From positions 186,001 through 250,000 of the forward strand of contig JAPMXV010000061.1 in assembly GCA_026936335.1 (NCBI GenBank): 64,000 nucleotides of DNA, read 5' to 3'. The stretch comes from Mantamonas sphyraenae (taxonomy: Eukaryota > CRuMs > Mantamonadidae). Shown here one piece after another: positions 61,838 to 64,000 of this stretch. The notes below the pieces were generated by a model that was given only the letters and a program-made list of their open reading frames with translations, made no database searches and had not been told where the DNA came from. The translations under genes and the position numbers were made by a program. Position 1 is the first letter of the stretch. Each line of letters begins with the position of its first letter.

Positions 61838-64000
61838 GTGCAAGTAGCAGCAGCAGCAGCAGCAGCACGAGCAGCAGTGATGACAGCAAGGACAAGGACA
61901 AAACCAGCCGGCTTTCGCTCCGAACAACTGCCAGCAGATTGTGGCACATTCGCACTCGTTGATGCATCCACGCAGCTTTTGCGTGCCAGAGTTGCTTCAC
62001 ATCAAGCCGAGCAATCAGAACGGCGCAAACGTGGCATACAGCATCACGCTGTGGGTGAACCCCATGCAAATGCACATGCGCCACAAGCTGTCGTCGTCGT
62101 CGCGAATTGTATTTGCACGTGTGGACGAGAAACACTTCCGCGCCAAGTTTCTCGTTTCGTCCGTTCACACAAGCTCCGAGATGCGCAGGCTGTGCTTCTT
62201 TGTGGACGTCGTCGACCCCAACGGCGACAAACTGAAGGAAATGGTAAAGGCCGAGGTGCCTGTGGACAAGTGGTCGCACATCGCCCTGGTGGTGTCGGGC
62301 AACGACGTGGCCATGTACGTGGACGGTTCTTTGGAAACCACGGGCCAGGTGTCCTCTGGCAGCGTGGCCCACCCCACGGCACATGACAGCATGTATCTGG
62401 GCGCGCTGCCGTCGAGCCATAGCGATGTGTTGGCTGAGTACAACATGCAGGAGTCCTTCCGTGGCTTTGTGGCCGACATGCGCTATCACACGCGAGCTTT
62501 GGACGCACAGCTCATCCGCTCGCTCATGGAAACGTCGCCAGAAACACAGACTGCCAACGACACGTGCCACCAGCTCCTGTCACTGCTGGTCTCGATCAGC
62601 AGGTCGCCCACAGTGATGGATCTGCTGGCAACACCGGCCAACGTCCGCCTGCTGCTGGATGAGCTGGAAAACGGCAACGCCAAGCGTGCAGTACGAGGCA
62701 TTGAACCTACTGCGTCAGATCCTGCTCACATGAAGCCGCAGGAGGACGTGCAGGGCGTGGGCAACATGGCCGACTTGCTGCTGGACATGATTGCCGAGCG
62801 CAGCGTGGGGCTTGCCTCCAACCCGTTTGTGGACGACCACATGCATGCGCAGGCCAAGAGTGTTTTGGGCCTGCGTGCGCATCTGGTCAGCGTTGCCCAG
62901 GATCTGCTCGGGAACGAGCGATGGATGCCTGTCATGCTGGAGAGTCTGCGCCAGCGCCTGGGCCTGGCCACAGACGTTGTGAGCCTTCTCAATGCACGCC
63001 GAGCCGAGAGCGAGGCTGAAGCCGAGGCCAGCGCCCTGAAAATGTCGGCTGGTTTGCTGAAAGCAGAGCGGCCGATGGAGGCTGGCGACGTGCGACGCAT
63101 CGGAGCTGTGCTTGCCGCATTGAGCGTCATGGGCGGTCAGGAGGAGGTGCTGCGCATGGGTGCCAAGGTGCGACAAAACGAACGTGTGGGAGTGGTGGAG
63201 GAGTACTCACCGCTTGGCCTTGTTGCAGGGGTACACTGGGCGGGCGATGCACGCACCCTGCACTACGAGCAGCTGCAGGTGTTGCAAGTGGTACAGCCGC
63301 AGCTCGATGACGTTTGTGTGTCTGTGTTTGAGCAGGTGAAGGACACGTTGCAACCGCTGTTGACCAGCGTTCTCTCCAGCGAGTTTCAGACCTCGCAGGT
63401 TGACAAAAAGTACGCCCTGCAGCTGAGCAGTAGCAGAAGCCGAGGCGGAAACACAGCATTCAGCATGCTTAGCTCCTTGAAACGAGACGCAGAGGCTGCT
63501 GCTGCCTTGACCGCAGCCAACAATGGAGAGAGTGGCGCCAAACAGGGCGACGACAAGCAGGAAAGCAGCAGCAGCAGCAAGGCGGTGCAGGTCGTGTGCG
63601 AGTCGACACTCCTCCGCGAGATCCAGCTGTGTGTACTGCGTGCTCTGGAGCGGTGGGTGGAGCAAGAGTCGGTGGTCAGTTGGCTGGTGGACACCGGCCT
63701 GTTTGGCCAAGTCTGCAGCCTGGGTCTGCATCCGACGTCGAGCGACAGCAGCGACGCATCGGAATTCCACACCCTGCGAGTGCAACGCACGTGCGGCAGT
63801 ACCTGCCAAGCAGTTCTCCTGAGCAGAGTGCAGCACCAGCTGCGCGAGCGCAAGTATGGCGAGGCGATCGGAACGCAGCTTTCGGTGTCAAGGAGCACAG
63901 AGGCAGAGGAAGACACCGTCGATGCCCAGCAACTTGCAGCTCAGGACGACATGGTCCAAGAATTGGTCTCGCTTACGGGATTCGAGCCGTCGTGGGCACG
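55880..64000 (+). CDS. Giant UBA/LamG-like protein, 5' part (continues beyond window)
   Basis: Exons 55880-56089, 56282-56341, 56422-56520, then 56616 onward, all phase 0. A UBA domain lies around genomic 57270-57390 (MSGMPDDWCLVALKHSNWDL). Long helical regions follow, with Ser-rich and acidic inserts. At 61746 a 30-unit AGC repeat encodes polyserine, followed by TAG at 61845 and TGA at 61881. From 61884 the original frame is open to the window end. It encodes a concanavalin/LamG-like sandwich (AYSITLWVNP, KWSHIALVVSGNDVAMYVDG, YLGALP) and a further segment (GGQEEVLRMGAKV, NERVGVVEEYSPLG). I treat it as one gene disturbed at the repeat. The plan suggests a giant E3-type protein, perhaps HECT class, but no catalytic domain is inside the window. 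Confidence 0.65.
61746..61866 (+). repeat. Interrupted (AGC)n microsatellite in coding sequence
   Basis: Thirty uninterrupted AGC units (61746-61835), then AAGTGCAAGT, then seven more AGC units out of phase by one base, ending ACG AGC AGC AGT. It encodes polyserine in the main frame. The phase change at the interruption introduces stops, which makes this the likely site of a sequencing or assembly problem or a true length mutation. Confidence 0.95.

Noticed and set aside
1-64000. Bacterial operons, CRISPR arrays, phage, insertion sequences or viral genes
   Set aside because: None seen on either strand; the short direct repeats present are microsatellites or gene duplications.

Overview
The window is nuclear DNA of a free-living eukaryotic microbe (a protist). 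The evidence is GT-AG spliceosomal introns, mostly 0-3 per gene and about 100-350 nt long, two Pol III tRNA genes, and a strictly eukaryotic set of proteins (EMC3, GOT1, DENND10, sphingosine-1-phosphate lyase, an Esf2/ABT1-type ribosome factor, PH-FYVE, CULT, ROCO). The DNA is GC-rich and gene-dense, with roughly 34 protein genes in 64 kb and many intergenic gaps of only 20-90 nt. Microsatellites are common. The gene set would fit a unicellular amorphean or similar lineage with a compact genome, but I cannot name the organism.

Layout. 1-12.8 kb: the end of a membrane protein gene, a SENP8-type protease, and a scattered family of small secreted proteins. Each has a signal peptide, a very acidic segment and a 7-cysteine domain ending in CSWLCWINNSC. 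There are five members plus one acidic relative without the cysteine domain. Interspersed are a UVR-like-repeat coiled-coil protein, a DUF676 esterase and a CDK-like pseudokinase. 12.9-19.6 kb: a DPP8/9-type peptidase, a multi-pass membrane protein, UDP-glucose dehydrogenase and a tandem ubiquitin-like protein. 19.6-34.7 kb: an unbroken minus-strand run of six genes separated by 21-235 nt: a small secreted protein, a ROCO LRR-GTPase, an ankyrin protein, a 1705-residue PH-FYVE protein, and two tandem LRR/ankyrin/F-box-like paralogues. A degraded third copy lies upstream.

35.0-39.7 kb: two identical tRNA-His(GTG) genes in inverted orientation with shared flanks bracket a secreted PHB-depolymerase-like esterase, a serine-rich protein and EMC3. 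39.8-46.7 kb: a second two-UBL protein, a type I membrane protein, a near-perfect 34-bp hairpin, DENND10, sphingosine-1-phosphate lyase and GOT1. 46.9-64 kb: a large coiled-coil protein, a stand-alone CULT (cereblon-like) protein, an Esf2/ABT1 homologue, a membrane-anchored ALDH22A1-type dehydrogenase, an LRR-PB1 protein, and the 5' part of a giant UBA/LamG-like protein that runs off the window.

Themes. Secretory and membrane functions dominate (EMC3, GOT1, SPL, secreted families), with a second set of signalling scaffolds (ROCO, LRR, ANK, PH-FYVE, PB1, UBL). The most likely undescribed element is the secreted acidic/7-Cys family. At least six genes show apparent frame breaks (three in this family, one two-UBL gene, the ALDH, the polyserine gene). 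Because conserved housekeeping genes are among them, sequencing or assembly error must be excluded before calling any of them pseudogenes. All exon joins are inferred by eye from splice signals, phase and homology, so boundaries carry an uncertainty of a base or so.
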